From: CAVVVS01 sp963751355
GTDB taxonomy: Bacteria; Bacteroidota; Ignavibacteria; Ignavibacteriales; Ignavibacteriaceae
Assembly (NCBI GenBank): GCA_963751355.1
Contig: CAVVVS010000064.1
Span: 1 to 63,963 of the forward strand
DNA length: 63,963 bases
Reading direction: 5' to 3'
A model generated the notes under the pieces. The model searched no databases. It worked only from the letters and a program-made list of their open reading frames with translations, and had not been told where the DNA came from. How positions within the stretch are numbered: the first letter of the stretch is position 1; the number at the start of each line of letters is the position of its first letter. Positions 45,239 through 53,709 of the stretch are shown piece by piece. A program made the position numbers and the translations under genes.

Positions 45239-46404
45239 TACTTACTCTTATTTAATAAGCTCATGATTTTACAAACTTGAACACCATATTTTACGTTATG
45301 TGTCCTTATGATTCTTGCACCATTATTTATCGCTATTGATTCTACTACAGAAGTTGCATTATCTCTTTCAGTCACTTCTAAATTTAAACTTTTACCTATG
45401 AATGATTTACGGGAAAGACCTATTATTATAGGATAACCAAGACATTTAAAATCCTCTAATCTTCGTAAAATTTCAAAATTATGTTCTACTGTTTTACCGA
45501 AACCAATACCCGGATCAATAAAAATATTTTCAATCCCTTTCTTATTTGCACTTTTTGTTTGCTTGGAAAGGTAATCATAAATTTCTAAAACTACATCCTC
45601 ATAATAAGGATTTTTTTGCATATCTTCAGGTGTCCCCTTAATATGCATAATTGCAACAGAACCTCCGTAAGATTTAACTGTGTCAATAATTTCGGGTTCA
45701 AAAGTTAAACCACTGATGTCATTTATAATATTTGCACCCACTTCCAACGCAGCTTCGGCAACTCTGTTTTTAGTTGTATCTACCGATATTATTGTACTGG
45801 GTTTTTCGTCAAGAATTTTCTTTATTACCGGGATTACCCTATCGATTTCCTGTTGCGATGAAATTTTTACAGCTCCCGGTCTTGTTGATTCTCCTCCGAT
45901 ATCGATAATTGCTGCCCCTTCTTCAATCATCTTTAAAGCGTGCTTTACGGCGTCATCCTGATTAAAATATAGTCCCCCATCGGAAAAAGAATCAGGAGTT
46001 ATATTTAATATTCCCATAACATATGGGAAATTAAATGTAAAATTTTTACCTCCTATCTTATATGTCTTTGATCCATATTCATCGAAATTTTTAATTACAT
46101 TAATAATTTTATAACCAAAATCTTCATCACCTTCCGCAAGAATATTACGAGACAAATTTTTTAACTGCCACAGTGAACCAGGGATAAATAAATCAATAGT
46201 TCCATTCTTATTCGCGAGGTTTTTGTAACAAATTTCTTTTCCTTTTAAAACTATCTTTTGTACTTTCTCGGCAAGTTTTAAATGTACCTCCCTCATTTCC
46301 AACCCAAATAATCCGGTAGATTGTACATCTCTATTTATTTTATATTTTAGACTATAATTCTTAAATATATCGTAGATTGAGAGATTTATTAATTGAATTA
46401 CCAA
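45238..46404 (-). CDS. folP: Dihydropteroate synthase with N-terminal extension
   Basis: The 388-residue protein is longer than the usual 270-280. The TIM-barrel enzyme occupies about 128-385: VMGILNITPDSFSDGG (about 129-144), DIGGESTRPGA (about 172-182), NDISGLTFEPE, and an IDPGIGFGKTVEHN (about 295-308) motif. It joins p-aminobenzoate to the pterin in folate synthesis. Residues 1-125 form an unassigned N-terminal region, predicted as mixed helix and strand. TTG start with AGG seven bases upstream. Overlaps cdaA by one base. Confidence 0.9.
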   Translation of the reverse strand: MVIQLINLSIYDIFKNYSLKYKINRDVQSTGLFGLEMREVHLKLAEKVQKIVLKGKEICYKNLANKNGTIDLFIPGSLWQLKNLSRNILAEGDEDFGYKIINVIKNFDEYGSKTYKIGGKNFTFNFPYVMGILNITPDSFSDGGLYFNQDDAVKHALKMIEEGAAIIDIGGESTRPGAVKISSQQEIDRVIPVIKKILDEKPSTIISVDTTKNRVAEAALEVGANIINDISGLTFEPEIIDTVKSYGGSVAIMHIKGTPEDMQKNPYYEDVVLEIYDYLSKQTKSANKKGIENIFIDPGIGFGKTVEHNFEILRRLEDFKCLGYPIIIGLSRKSFIGKSLNLEVTERDNATSVVESIAINNGARIIRTHNVKYGVQVCKIMSLLNKSK

Positions 46405-46625
46405 TTGGTGACCTTTTAAGTGATTACATGATAAAAATTAAAAATTCTTCTGCCGGAATAGTAATGTTAAGCGAAATCCATCAATATTAATTATCTATTT
46501 CCGGATGAATTGTAAAGTAAATTCTCTTTAATTTTTATAAATAAACTAGCTAATACTATTAAATTAACCATCTTTGTTGTTTTTAGTAATTGACTTCGCA
46601 AAGACAATCATTAATATAGCTTAAA

Positions 46626-46650
46626 TAAAAAAGGTGACAAAAAGTCACCT
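46626..46650 (-). terminator. Intrinsic terminator after nagA
   Basis: On the minus strand AGGTGAC - TTTTT - GTCACCT forms a 7-bp perfect hairpin followed by a T-rich run, 27 bases after the nagA stop. It closes the PASTA - rpe - nagA run. Confidence 0.85.
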
Positions 46651-46677
46651 CATTAAAATATTAAAACAATTCATAAT

Positions 46678-47844
46678 TCACTCATCTACTTCTTGAAAAG
46701 CAACCTTTCCACCCAAAATTGTTGTTTCTACCTTGTACTCTTCGTTTAAGACGACAAGATCTGCATCGTGCCCGACAGCTAAGATTCCTTTTTTATGATC
46801 TAAATTAATTACTTTTGCACCATTAAGCGAAGCCATTCGAACAGCTTCGGTAATTTTAGCATTTGCAGTGTCTACCATATTTTTAATAGCCATATTTAAT
46901 GTAAGAGTACTTCCGGCTAAAGTACCATCCTCCAAATAAGCTCTATGATCCTTCATAAAAACTTTCTGATCCGCAAATTCATATTCCCCTTCGTGCATAC
47001 CTCCGGCTCTAATAGAATCCGAAACCAAAACAATACCGCTGGCTCCCTTAAGTTTTAGTAATAACTCCATCACAGCAGGATGTACGTGCAATGTATCGGC
47101 AATAAGTTCGATCTTCAATTCATTCCTTAGCAGTGAACTAAGTATAATACCGGGTTTCCTGTGATGAAACGGGCTCATCGCGTTAAACATATGAGTAACA
47201 TGAGCTGCTCCGTTATCGATTGCAATTTCTATTTCATCGTAAGTAGCCATGGAATGACCAATGGAAAGTACTACGCCTTTTCCCGCTGCTGCTCTCATTA
47301 CTTCAGGTGCGCCGGGGAGTTCAGGGGCAATGGTCATAATTTTAATATGTCCCTTTGAAGCTTTCCACATTTTTTCCCATGATTCTATAGAGGGTTTCCA
47401 TAGATAACTTTCATTCATTGCACCTTTAAGATCTTTGTTGATATAAGGGCCTTCCATATGAATTCCGCAAATATTTGAATCCGGATGGCTCTCAATAAAA
47501 TCGGCTAGCCTTTGAAGATCCTTTAAAAGTAATTCTTCAGGTTTTGCAAATAAAGATGCTAGTATGGAAGTGGAACCGTTTTTGAGAAAATATTGACTTA
47601 CTTTTTCTACACTTACCGGATTGTCATCAGCAAATCCAAACCCACCTCCTCCGTGCACAAGCAGGTCAACAAATCCGGGACAAACAAATCGTCCGCTCAC
47701 ATCAATTAATTCCGTATCATCCGTAAATTTTATATCAGTAGTTTTACCTAACTCCGATATTTTATTGTCCTCAATAATAATTGTTCCATTTTCTACCGCT
47801 CTGAACGGTGTTATTATTGTTCCACCTACTAAGGCTAGCCTCAT
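46678..47844 (-). CDS. nagA: N-acetylglucosamine-6-phosphate deacetylase
   Basis: A 388-residue amidohydrolase that removes the acetyl group from GlcNAc-6-phosphate. Signatures are VCPGFVDLLVHGGGGFGFAD (about 53-72), HMEGPYINKDLKGAMN (about 129-144), THMFNAMSPFHHRKPG (about 217-232) and LVSDSIRAGG (about 276-285). Its product is deaminated by NagB, which is encoded on the plus strand at 55227. It is the last gene of a run after rpe, 26 bases apart, and is followed by a strong terminator. Confidence 0.93.
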   Translation of the reverse strand: MRLALVGGTIITPFRAVENGTIIIEDNKISELGKTTDIKFTDDTELIDVSGRFVCPGFVDLLVHGGGGFGFADDNPVSVEKVSQYFLKNGSTSILASLFAKPEELLLKDLQRLADFIESHPDSNICGIHMEGPYINKDLKGAMNESYLWKPSIESWEKMWKASKGHIKIMTIAPELPGAPEVMRAAAGKGVVLSIGHSMATYDEIEIAIDNGAAHVTHMFNAMSPFHHRKPGIILSSLLRNELKIELIADTLHVHPAVMELLLKLKGASGIVLVSDSIRAGGMHEGEYEFADQKVFMKDHRAYLEDGTLAGSTLTLNMAIKNMVDTANAKITEAVRMASLNGAKVINLDHKKGILAVGHDADLVVLNEEYKVETTILGGKVAFQEVDE

Positions 47845-47870
47845 TTTACTTCATATATCCTTTCTCAAGT

Positions 47871-48530
47871 TTATTTTTCATTAATCAAATTTTTTAGTTC
47901 CATAGCAGCCGCAGAAATATTATCGGCTTTGAATATTGAGGAACCAGCAACGAACACATCACATCCGGCATGTAAAACAGGCTTAACAGTTTTATTATCC
48001 AATCCACCATCAACTTCGATTAAAAAATTAGCGTTATATTTTTTTCTTAATGCAACAGTTTCTGCTATCTTCTGTAATGAATTGGTGATAAATGCCTGCC
48101 CTCCGAACCCCGGATTGACCGACATTACCAAAACCAGATCAATTATATCTGCTATCTCGCTCAGCATAGAAACGGGAGTTGAGGGATTTATTGCAACACC
48201 CGCTTTTATTCCTAATTTTTTAATCTCATGTATTGTTCTGTTAAGGTGAATAACCTCTTCTTGATGTATGGTGAGGCTATTTGCTCCGGCTTCAACAAAT
48301 TCTTCAATATATTTATCCGGATTTTTGATCATTAGATGAACATCGAGGGGTAAATTAGTTATTTTATTAACTGATTTTACAACCGCCGGGCCAAAACTTA
48401 TATTAGGGACAAAGTGACCGTCCATTATATCACAATGAATAAAATCGGCACCTGCCATTTCCACCAATCTAACCTGTTGTGCAAGGTTTGATAAATCAGC
48501 CGATAAAATTGAAGGAGCTAATAATGCCAT
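47871..48530 (-). CDS. rpe: Ribulose-phosphate 3-epimerase
   Basis: A 219-residue TIM-barrel enzyme that interconverts ribulose-5-phosphate and xylulose-5-phosphate. It shows APSILSADLSNLAQQV (5-20), FIHCDIMDGHFVPNISFGP (31-49) and MSVNPGFGGQAF (about 136-147), with metal-binding His and Asp residues in place. It starts nine bases after the PASTA protein gene and is part of the same minus-strand transcript. Confidence 0.95.
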   Translation of the reverse strand: MALLAPSILSADLSNLAQQVRLVEMAGADFIHCDIMDGHFVPNISFGPAVVKSVNKITNLPLDVHLMIKNPDKYIEEFVEAGANSLTIHQEEVIHLNRTIHEIKKLGIKAGVAINPSTPVSMLSEIADIIDLVLVMSVNPGFGGQAFITNSLQKIAETVALRKKYNANFLIEVDGGLDNKTVKPVLHAGCDVFVAGSSIFKADNISAAAMELKNLINEK

Positions 48531-48539
48531 TTTGATAAC

Positions 48540-49295
48540 TCAATTTTGATTATCTTTTGAAGAGTCGGTGGATTTCGTAATAAATAAATCTACCGCATCT
48601 CCGGGATTAGCTTTATTTCCGCCACTCGGATATTGATCTAGTACAGTATTTGGCAGTAAAGAAAAAGAGCGTTGATAATTAATTTTACCGACTTGAAGCG
48701 AACTGTCGGCTAAGATTTTTGTTGCTTCAATTAAGGATTTTCCGATAAGATCGGGAACAATAACCTGTCCATATGATTGTCCAAGGCTGACTGTAACTCC
48801 CACCGAATCACCCTTGCGTAAGGGTGTCCCCACAGCGTATTGCTGATCATAAATCATATCTTTCGGATTATTGGATGCTATTTTATCTATTTTACCGAGT
48901 TCGAGTCCCAGTCCTTCAAGTGTAAATTTAGCATCTCTTATTGATCTGCCTTTTAAATTTGGTACCGAAATAATAGGATCTCCGCCGCTGATATATAAAT
49001 AAACTCTTCTACCGGTTTTAACAACTTCGTTAGCTTCGGGACGCTGTAATATGATGGCGCCTTTCGGCACATTCTCGTCAAACGTCGTATCACTAATAAT
49101 ACCTACCAGATCTGAATCCTTAAGTGTTTGAATAGCCTGAGATTCTTTCAATCCCGTGACCTTAGGTACATGTCGTTCCGGCGAACTTACATACCAGGGC
49201 ATTACTACACTGTTCATTAGCCAAATAAAGCCCGCTAACAGAACTATAGCAATTAATATTCTCCTAAACCATGATTTCTGAACTATGCTTTTCAT
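48540..49295 (-). CDS. PASTA-domain membrane protein
   Basis: A protein of 251 residues if translated from ATG 49295 (MKSIVQKSW), or 263 from TTG 49331; neither has a clear ribosome site. A short basic cytoplasmic N-terminus and one transmembrane helix (about residues 11-30) precede three PASTA repeats (each about 65-70 residues, with VPKVTGLKESQA, VPNLKGRSIRDA and VPDLIGKSLIEA starts). There is no kinase domain, so it is a stand-alone PASTA protein that may bind peptidoglycan stems or act in cell division. It heads a run with rpe and nagA. Confidence 0.82.
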   Translation of the reverse strand: MKSIVQKSWFRRILIAIVLLAGFIWLMNSVVMPWYVSSPERHVPKVTGLKESQAIQTLKDSDLVGIISDTTFDENVPKGAIILQRPEANEVVKTGRRVYLYISGGDPIISVPNLKGRSIRDAKFTLEGLGLELGKIDKIASNNPKDMIYDQQYAVGTPLRKGDSVGVTVSLGQSYGQVIVPDLIGKSLIEATKILADSSLQVGKINYQRSFSLLPNTVLDQYPSGGNKANPGDAVDLFITKSTDSSKDNQN

Positions 49296-49390
49296 CAAAG
49301 TAAATATATTAAATGAAGTTTTCTTAAACAAATTTGTAAAATAAGAAGATTAAAAAATTAAATATGAATGTTATCGGCATCAATCTCAAA

Positions 49391-49457
49391 CTGACCGGCG
49401 ATGAATTTTAAACGTAATGTCTCAAATAATTTTATCAATATTCATTAATTTGATTTA
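49391..49457. repeat. Duplicated degraded fragment, copy 1
   Basis: A 67-base stretch aligns without gaps to 53249-53315 at about 49 of 67 positions. Read on the minus strand it encodes LKFIAGQFEIDADNIHI before a stop, similar to the KFIAGQLE reading of copy 2. It appears to be a decayed coding fragment present twice. Apart from this and a promoter box, the gene-free stretch 49332-49745 shows nothing. Confidence 0.45.
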
Positions 49458-49619
49458 TGCATAATCAAAATAATTCGCATTAATTAAAGACTAAGATTTA
49501 TTTAATATTAATCATTCAGTCAAATTGAGTTAATTTAAACATTACCTTTAGGAATTCTTACAATAAGTTTTTTTGAAACATAATACATATCATAATTAGT
49601 TAGTGATTGAAAAATGCAT

Positions 49620-49627
49620 TATATTTG
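49620..49627 (+). promoter_or_regulatory. Candidate -7 box for the POT transporter gene
   Basis: TATATTTG matches the TAnnTTTG consensus and is followed by about 118 bases of leader before the ATG at 49746. The region 20-23 bases upstream lacks a good TTG, so this is a half match. Confidence 0.35.
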
Positions 49628-49745
49628 CAATCAATTATTAGCTACAAAAAGAAAATTATAGAATTTAAATTGATTCATTTAGTTATTATTTGTATCCCCA
49701 CTTTTAACTTCCTAACATATCCAAAAAATCTTATGAGGTCTTTTA

Positions 49746-51248
49746 ATGTTTAAGCAACATCCAAAAGGATTATTCGTACTTTTCTTTACAGAGATGTGGG
49801 AACGGTTCGGATTTTATACGGTTATGGCGATTTTCGTACTTTACCTGGGTGAAAATTTCCATTGGAGTGATACTACTATAGGTAACGTATACGGTATATT
49901 TCTGGGCGGAGTTTATTTCACTCCCCTAATCGGCGGCTGGCTAGCTGATAATGTTTTCGGTTACAGCAAAACAATTATTATGGGGGCGTTAACACTTTCT
50001 ATCGGTTACGCACTCATGGCCATCCCGACAAAGGAACCATCTTTTTTATACATGGCTTTAGCGGTTGTAGTAATCGGTAACGGTTTATTCAAAGCGAATA
50101 TATCGGTTTTAGTCGGTAACCTTTATACGCACACAAACGGTTCACTAAAAGACGCAGCCTACAACATATTTTATATGGGAATTAATATCGGTGCATTCTT
50201 TGCTCCTTATGCTGCCGATGCTATCAAAAATTTTATGATGAATAATTTTCACTCTACTCTTTCTGAAGGTTACAATGCCGGATTCGGGCTGGCTTCTATA
50301 GGAATGCTTATATCAATAGTAATTTTCACCTCGTTTAGAAAGCATTATAAGATTGCGGATTATCGTTCCAAAGATAAAGGTAACGAAGATCGTGATATAA
50401 AACTTACAAAAAAGCAGGAAAAAGATAGGATTATTGCCCTACTAACAATTTTCGCAATCGTAATATTTTTCTGGATGATATATTATCAGAACGGTTTTAC
50501 CCTTACTTTGTTCGCTAAAAATTATACAGTAACTCACGTGAATAAATTAACATTCTTACTGTTCGACCCGATTTCATTGTTTGCCTTAATCGCTATTGTT
50601 CTGGGGATAGCAGGTATCTTTAATAAGAATTCAGGAAAGAAAACAAAAAATTGGAGTGTGGCTGCAATTGTAGTGGCCGTTGGAATTGTAATTTTTAAAT
50701 TAACTACACTTCCCCAATCAAATTCTATTTCTCCCGAATTATTCCAATCCTTTAATCCAATGTTTATCGTTTTTCTTACTCCAATAATTGTTGGAACTTT
50801 CGCATGGCTTAATAAGAGAAGAAAAGAACCTTCAACTCCCGGTAAGATGGGAATTGCGATGGTTATTACCGCCTTCGCATATTTAATCATGATTTTAGCT
50901 TCCCAAGGTATATTTAAAATCAATGCCCCTGGATATTCGGCGATGGAACGAGTTACCCCATACTGGCTTATTTCTACATATTTTGTAATGACAGTAGCTG
51001 AATTATTTCTCAGCCCTATGGGGCTTTCATTCGTATCAAAGGTTGCTCCTCCTCGAATGAAAGGTTTAATGATGGGAGGCTGGTTTGTTGCAAGTGCTGT
51101 TGGTAGTTATCTGTCAGGTTTCATAGGCAGGTTCTACCAGAATTGGGAAATTTGGCAGTTTTTCTTATTCCTGTTGCTTACTTCCCTCGTTTCTGCCGGA
51201 CTTGTAAGAATTTTTCTAAAACGTTTGAGACGTGCCACCGAAGACTAA
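49746..51248 (+). CDS. POT/PTR-family proton-dependent peptide transporter
   Basis: A 500-residue major-facilitator protein with about 12-14 helices. The N-terminal signature MWERFGFYTVMAIF (about 17-30) gives the ExxERFxYY-like motif of POT transporters, and YNIFYMGINIGAFFAP (about 138-153) is the PTR2 signature. A second diagnostic stretch near residue 410 reads AELFLSPMGLSFVSK. It should import di- and tripeptides with protons. The 3' end runs into a MITE-like element whose hairpin and T run could end transcription. Confidence 0.93.
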   Translation: MFKQHPKGLFVLFFTEMWERFGFYTVMAIFVLYLGENFHWSDTTIGNVYGIFLGGVYFTPLIGGWLADNVFGYSKTIIMGALTLSIGYALMAIPTKEPSFLYMALAVVVIGNGLFKANISVLVGNLYTHTNGSLKDAAYNIFYMGINIGAFFAPYAADAIKNFMMNNFHSTLSEGYNAGFGLASIGMLISIVIFTSFRKHYKIADYRSKDKGNEDRDIKLTKKQEKDRIIALLTIFAIVIFFWMIYYQNGFTLTLFAKNYTVTHVNKLTFLLFDPISLFALIAIVLGIAGIFNKNSGKKTKNWSVAAIVVAVGIVIFKLTTLPQSNSISPELFQSFNPMFIVFLTPIIVGTFAWLNKRRKEPSTPGKMGIAMVITAFAYLIMILASQGIFKINAPGYSAMERVTPYWLISTYFVMTVAELFLSPMGLSFVSKVAPPRMKGLMMGGWFVASAVGSYLSGFIGRFYQNWEIWQFFLFLLLTSLVSAGLVRIFLKRLRRATED

Positions 51249-51272
51249 TTTTATATTTTTTAGTTTTGTAGA

Positions 51273-51373
51273 GGCTGTCCAAAGAGTAATTTGCAAATTA
51301 AAATCCGTGAAAAATTATCGGATCTGTGTTGTCCGAATTCTATTTCCCGGAAAATATTACTTTTGGGACAGCC
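51273..51373. mobile_element. MITE-like element, copy 1 (about 100 bp)
   Basis: Bounded by imperfect inverted ends GGCTGTCCAAAGAGTAAT and (inverted) GGCTGTCCCAAAAGTAAT, with no coding content. GGCTGTCC-type ends are typical of IS5/IS1182-like insertion sequences, suggesting a non-autonomous derivative. T residues follow the right end, so the hairpin may also end transcription of the POT gene. Confidence 0.6.
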
Positions 51374-51444
51374 TTTTTGCATTTGTAACGAAATTCAAAC
51401 TATATTGCCATAAAGAACAGCCGCTTAATTATTGATTACCCGTT

Positions 51445-53076
51445 ATGATTAAAAATTATTTCATATTAAATCGATTAATAGTTGAATTTAATAGTGAACT
51501 ACAAGGATTCACTATCAATCAAATATTTTCACAGGAAAAAAATATCTTGATGCTTGAATGCATCAAGAATAATGTTGTAAAATTTATTGAGATATCTGTA
51601 AACCCGGGGTTTCCCTACATTAATTTGAAAAGCAATTATAGTCGGGCTAAAAAAAATACAATAGATTTTTTTCAAGAATATTTGCCTGCAGAAATTATTT
51701 CATTCGAGATTGCAAAGGCGGACCGTGTTATTCGAATAAATCTTTCTACTGTTACTTTGTATTTTACAATAAGAGGTAAATATACCGATGTTATATCAAT
51801 AGATAATAAAAACGTAATAGGACTTTTTAAAAGAGTTATTGAAGACTCTAAAGAAATATTTTTCGATGAAGTGCAGCATATGGAGTTCACGTGTACCTTC
51901 AATAAACCCTTACTTCATCTTACAAATGAAAACACGGGAATTGATACTATTAAAAAAAGGTACCCGTTTTTGGGTAAAGAGATTCTATTTGAAGCCAGAA
52001 GAAGAATCGATAAAAATACAAAAGAAGATATTATACAAGAAATTCTGATTATTATCGATGAAATCATACATGAAAGGCCAACCGTATTTTATAATGCCGT
52101 ATTAAAACAGAATTTTCTTTCTGTAGGTTCGTTCAAAATATTTTCATACACTGAAAAATTTGATTTTGAAAATATGGCTGATGCTTTAAATTTTTTCTTG
52201 AGCAAACACTTCCGTCTTATCGAAATCGTAAAGCGTGAAAAGGTTATAAAAAAAAGATTAGAACGCGAACTATCAAGAGTTTCATCAAAATTAAATAATT
52301 TAAAAGGTAATATTGATCGGGGAAGCAAAGAAGAGTTCTATTCAAAAATTGCTAATTTATTGCTTATAAATATAAGTTCTCTCAAAAAAGGTATGGAAGA
52401 AGTTGAGATAGAGGATATCTATAATGAAAATACTATATTAAAAATAAAACTCATTGGATCATTATCAGTTAAAAGAAATATTGACTTTTATTTTGAAAAA
52501 GCAAAAAATGAAAAGATACGGCTAGAAAAATCAAAACAACTTTATAAAGAATCTTTAAATAAATATAATAGATTAAAAAAAATTGAAGAAGAATTTAAAG
52601 CGGCAAATGGAATTGAGGATTACAAATTAATTATGAAAGAATTAAATATAAAAAATATTAAAGAATCCGGCATTAAAGATGATATAAAATCTAAATTTAA
52701 AAATTATCTAATCGAAGGGAAGTATAGATTATTTGTCGGTAAGGATAGTAAAAGCAATGATATGTTGACTACAAAATTTGCCAAGCAAAATGACTATTGG
52801 TTTCATGCAAGAAGCGTACCTGGATCACATGTTGTTTTAAGAGTAGAGAAGACTAAGGAAGGAATTCCGAAAACAGTTCTTAAAAAAGCGGCATCAATTG
52901 CAGCTTTCCACAGCAAGGCAAAAACATCATCTTTAGCTCCGGTGTCATATACTTTAAAGAAATATGTTGTTAAAAAAAAAGGTATGGAGCCTGGAAAAGT
53001 AGCACTTTTAAAAGAAGATGTCCTGCTTGTAAAACCTGGGATCCCTACTGATTGCGAATTTATTACTGAAGAATGA
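51445..53076 (+). CDS. rqcH: RqcH/Rqc2-like ribosome quality control factor (NFACT protein)
   Basis: A 543-residue NFACT-family protein. An NFACT-N domain (about 1-200) contains the Asp93-Arg94 pair in AKADRVIRI, matching the DR motif needed for alanyl-tRNA binding in Bacillus RqcH. A helical and coiled-coil middle (about 260-410) follows, then the NFACT-R domain (about 425-520; YRLFVGKDSKSND, WFHARSVPGSHVVLR). RqcH adds C-terminal alanine tails to stalled nascent chains on 50S subunits. Older names are FbpA or fibronectin-binding protein. It stands alone between repeat elements. Confidence 0.9.
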   Translation: MIKNYFILNRLIVEFNSELQGFTINQIFSQEKNILMLECIKNNVVKFIEISVNPGFPYINLKSNYSRAKKNTIDFFQEYLPAEIISFEIAKADRVIRINLSTVTLYFTIRGKYTDVISIDNKNVIGLFKRVIEDSKEIFFDEVQHMEFTCTFNKPLLHLTNENTGIDTIKKRYPFLGKEILFEARRRIDKNTKEDIIQEILIIIDEIIHERPTVFYNAVLKQNFLSVGSFKIFSYTEKFDFENMADALNFFLSKHFRLIEIVKREKVIKKRLERELSRVSSKLNNLKGNIDRGSKEEFYSKIANLLLINISSLKKGMEEVEIEDIYNENTILKIKLIGSLSVKRNIDFYFEKAKNEKIRLEKSKQLYKESLNKYNRLKKIEEEFKAANGIEDYKLIMKELNIKNIKESGIKDDIKSKFKNYLIEGKYRLFVGKDSKSNDMLTTKFAKQNDYWFHARSVPGSHVVLRVEKTKEGIPKTVLKKAASIAAFHSKAKTSSLAPVSYTLKKYVVKKKGMEPGKVALLKEDVLLVKPGIPTDCEFITEE

Positions 53077-53248
53077 ATTGTCATTTTTAGAGTTTGAATT
53101 ACAATACCATAAAAAATCATATTTTATAATTTTATGAAAATTAATATTTCTGCAAAAATCCATTAAATCTAATATACTATATTTAATATCTTTGTTTCAT
53201 ACTGAAAAATAGTCTCTGATTAAAAGTTTTCTGCTTTAATTATTCAAG

Positions 53249-53315
53249 TTGACCGGCAATAAATTTTTAACGCAAGAAAGCTTCTAATTTCGCGAATATC
53301 CATCAATTTGATTTA
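53249..53315. repeat. Duplicated degraded fragment, copy 2
   Basis: Gapless partner of 49391-49457. Its minus-strand reading KFIAGQLE is interrupted by stops on both sides, so the copy is not functional. It lies 164 bases before the second MITE-like element. Of the 633-base gene-free stretch 53077-53709, only this repeat and the MITE-like unit can be named. Confidence 0.4.
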
Positions 53316-53478
53316 TTTTGAAGCCAACGTCTTGTTCTATTGTATCTCAAAGTTAGAGCAATTATGAGTAAATTCGCTTAACGAGATTTTAAAATTTAAT
53401 ATAACTTATTACAAATTTAAATATTATATTGTAAACAGATTTACGGCTTTCAAAAAGAATAGATGTAATTATTCATGA

Positions 53479-53669
53479 TGCTGTCTAACAAAGCAATTTT
53501 TAAATTAAAAATCTGTAAAAATCGGCTTTCCCAGTGGAATAGATCGAAATTATTTATACTTATCCAACTAAAATAATACTATTCCACGGGGTAAATCTGC
53601 GCCTAACCGTCTTTGTGCGTGGTTATCAGTGTTCTATTTTCAAAAATAATATTACTTTTCGGACAGCAT
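53479..53669. mobile_element. MITE-like element, copy 2 (about 190 bp)
   Basis: The ends read TGCTGTCTAACAAAGCAAT and (inverted) TGCTGTCCGAAAAGTAAT, closely related to the ends of the 51273 element; the adjoining AAATTAAAAAT and TATTACTTTT inner segments are also shared. The central 80 bases differ and contain an insert with higher GC. No reading frame is present. Confidence 0.55.
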
Positions 53670-53709
53670 TGTATTCCCAAATTATTTAACAATAAACAGG
53701 GATATAATT

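Noticed and set aside
46455..46505. Third copy of the KFIAGQ-type duplicated fragment
   Set aside because: Only short matches (CCGG and ATCAATATT) are shared with the two good copies and the reading frame does not agree.
51249..51444. Riboswitch or structured RNA after the POT gene
   Set aside because: The structure is explained by inverted ends shared with the element at 53479-53669.
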